Assembly (NCBI GenBank): GCA_964539825.1
Contig: CAZIKF010000026.1
Coordinates: 1 to 64,000 of the forward strand
DNA: 64,000 bases
Origin: CAZIKF01 sp964539825
GTDB taxonomy: Bacteria > Muiribacteriota > UBA6191
Direction of reading: 5' to 3'
Position 1 is the first letter of the stretch. Every line of letters begins with the position of its first letter. The position numbers and the translations under genes are program-made. Below are positions 62,878-64,000 of this stretch, piece by piece. The notes under the pieces are model-generated. The model was not told the DNA's origin and did no database searches. It was given only the letters and a program-made list of their open reading frames with translations.

Positions 62878-63636
62878 ATGATCAAACAGATTTTTTCCAA
62901 GCTTCATAAAAGCCAGCTTCTGAACTTTAATGAATTTCAGCGTGAAAAGTGGGTAAAGGCTCAGGCCAGTCAAATACCTGATGGTTCCAGGGTGTTGGAT
63001 CTCGGTGCTGGAAGTTGTCCGTATCGTATGTATTTTGGTCACTGTTTATATCACACTCAGGATTTCAGTGAGTTGTCGGAGGATCAGATTCGGTTTCGTG
63101 AGGGTTATGGTGAAATTGACTATGTCTCTGATGTCACTGAAATCCCTGTTGAAGATGACTATTTTGATGTAGTGATTAATACGGAAGTGCTTGAACACGT
63201 TCCCAACCCTGTAGCGGTGTTAAATGAAATTTTCCGTGTGCTTGTTCCCGGTGGCCTACTTCTTCTTACCGCCCCTTTGGGATCCGGGATACACCAAGAG
63301 CCGTACCATTTTTATGGTGGCTATACACCGTGGTTTTATGAGAAATATCTTGCTGAAACCGGATTTGATGAAATCCTTGTTCTGGCAAATGGCGGTTTTT
63401 ACAAACACTACTCCCAGGAAACCCTGAGGTTTATAAAAAGCACGCAACCTTGGAGAACGGAAGTAGGATTTGTTTTTAAAGTTGTTTGGTTTCCTTTTTG
63501 GCTTCTTCTATTACCTGTGATGTTGTTGGTAGCCGTGGTTTCTTTTTTCCTAGACCCAATTGATCAGGAAAAAAGATTCACCGTCGGATATTTTGTTCGT
63601 GCAGAAAAAAAGCAAACCGGTACATTGCGAGAATAA
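62878..63636 (+). CDS. Class I SAM methyltransferase with C-terminal membrane segment
   Basis: A 252-residue protein. 'VLDLGAGSCPYRMYFG' is SAM motif I; 'NTEVLEHVPNPVAVLNEIFRVLVPGGLLLLTAPLGS' is a standard Methyltransf_11 stretch. Near the C-terminus a strongly hydrophobic stretch ('VVWFPFWLLLLPVMLLVAVVSFFL', about 200-225) suggests membrane attachment. Three bases after the GT2 gene, so co-transcribed. Substrate unknown, likely the cluster's lipid-linked glycan. Confidence 0.82.
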   Translation: MIKQIFSKLHKSQLLNFNEFQREKWVKAQASQIPDGSRVLDLGAGSCPYRMYFGHCLYHTQDFSELSEDQIRFREGYGEIDYVSDVTEIPVEDDYFDVVINTEVLEHVPNPVAVLNEIFRVLVPGGLLLLTAPLGSGIHQEPYHFYGGYTPWFYEKYLAETGFDEILVLANGGFYKHYSQETLRFIKSTQPWRTEVGFVFKVVWFPFWLLLLPVMLLVAVVSFFLDPIDQEKRFTVGYFVRAEKKQTGTLRE

Positions 63637-63645
63637 CAATTTTCT

Positions 63646-64000
63646 ATGTGTGGATTATTGGGCATTCTTGGCATTGAAGGTATCTCCCGCAGCACTTTCG
63701 AGAATAGTCTTCGTTTGTTGGATCATCGCGGACCAGATGATACGGGGCTGTATGAGATCCGCTCAAACACTGCTGGCTGGTTCGGTCATACCCGTTTATC
63801 GATCCAGGACCTGAGCCCTGCAGGGCATCAGCCCATGGTGCTTGAAAACCGTTGGGTGATTGTCTTCAATGGAGAAATATACAACTTTAGGGAGCTTGGG
63901 GCTGAGCTAGCTGAGCTTGGAGTTAGATTTAAATCTAGCTCTGACACGGAAGTAATTCTACATGCCTATAAGACCTGGGGTCCTGGCGCTCTGGAGAGAT
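63646..64000 (+). CDS. Asparagine synthetase B-like amidotransferase (partial, cut by window edge)
   Basis: The first 118 codons of a glutamine-hydrolysing amidotransferase; the gene runs off the right end. MCGLLGILG puts the catalytic Cys2 at the N-terminus after Met removal, followed by 'DHRGPDDTG', 'GHTRLSIQDLSPAGHQPM' and 'VFNGEIYNFREL', which are all standard AsnB glutaminase-domain motifs. AsnB-like proteins are frequent in surface-glycan clusters, where they may amidate sugar acids rather than make free asparagine. Nine bases after the preceding methyltransferase stop. Confidence 0.93.
   Translation, partial: MCGLLGILGIEGISRSTFENSLRLLDHRGPDDTGLYEIRSNTAGWFGHTRLSIQDLSPAGHQPMVLENRWVIVFNGEIYNFRELGAELAELGVRFKSSSDTEVILHAYKTWGPGALER

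Overview
The window looks like chromosomal DNA of a free-living diderm (Gram-negative-type) bacterium. Supporting features are a phosphoheptose isomerase (gmhA), an O-antigen ligase-like protein, a WecA-type transferase, a long polysaccharide cluster, an Omp85-type patatin and several barrel-like or signal-peptide proteins. I cannot fix the phylum from sequence alone. The mix of MORN/TPR/HEAT giants, a CHASE2 adenylate cyclase, cNMP-binding proteins without a DNA-binding domain, Rcp1-type receivers and this style of surface-sugar cluster would fit Leptospira-like spirochaetes or a deltaproteobacterial/SAR324-like lineage. That placement is inference. There is no transposase, integrase, phage gene or CRISPR array. 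One tRNA (Ser, CGA) is present and no rRNA.

Layout. 1-2400: a small CXXCH protein, a barrel-like protein and two paralogous single-domain response regulators. 2423-9494 (minus): a five-gene operon-like run (short unknown protein, exported YyaL-like thioredoxin protein with a DsbD-alpha-like tail, class IV aminotransferase, ABC-2 permease, patatin-Omp85 fusion). 9854-13177: tRNA-Ser followed by a pseudopilin-like trio. 13199-16343: a DUF4214/lectin-like secreted protein, an unknown secreted protein and a membrane-anchored PstS-like protein. 16996-26819: a cyclic-nucleotide-binding protein, a 1,725-residue HEAT/TPR protein and a HEAT/TM/MORN protein. 26761-35990: a CXXCH membrane protein, DinB-like and M50B-like proteins, a phytoene-dehydrogenase-like oxidoreductase and a giant polytopic membrane protein. 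35997-44006: an EEP hydrolase, an FGE-fold protein, gmhA, a hexapeptide-repeat protein, gap and a thiamine pyrophosphokinase-like gene. 44003-47014: the CHASE2 adenylate cyclase. 47271-64000: a surface polysaccharide cluster (ligase, WecA, glycosyltransferases, a C-methyl deoxysugar operon, Wzx-like flippase, many methyltransferases, AsnB-like amidotransferase cut by the right edge).

The most unusual feature is a family of five large palindromic elements, 152-181 bp, at 9944, 15052, 16348, 16828 (minus) and 47011. They share a conserved core, but the stem sequences differ between copies while staying self-complementary (compensatory changes). Every copy lies immediately 3' of a gene, in the same orientation as that gene. 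In three cases the element itself contains the stop codon of the upstream gene. One copy is preceded by two partial tandem units, and its 3' arm is the reverse complement of the last codons of the gene. I do not recognise this family. It may be a 3'-end RNA structure/terminator or a non-autonomous mobile element that targets gene ends.
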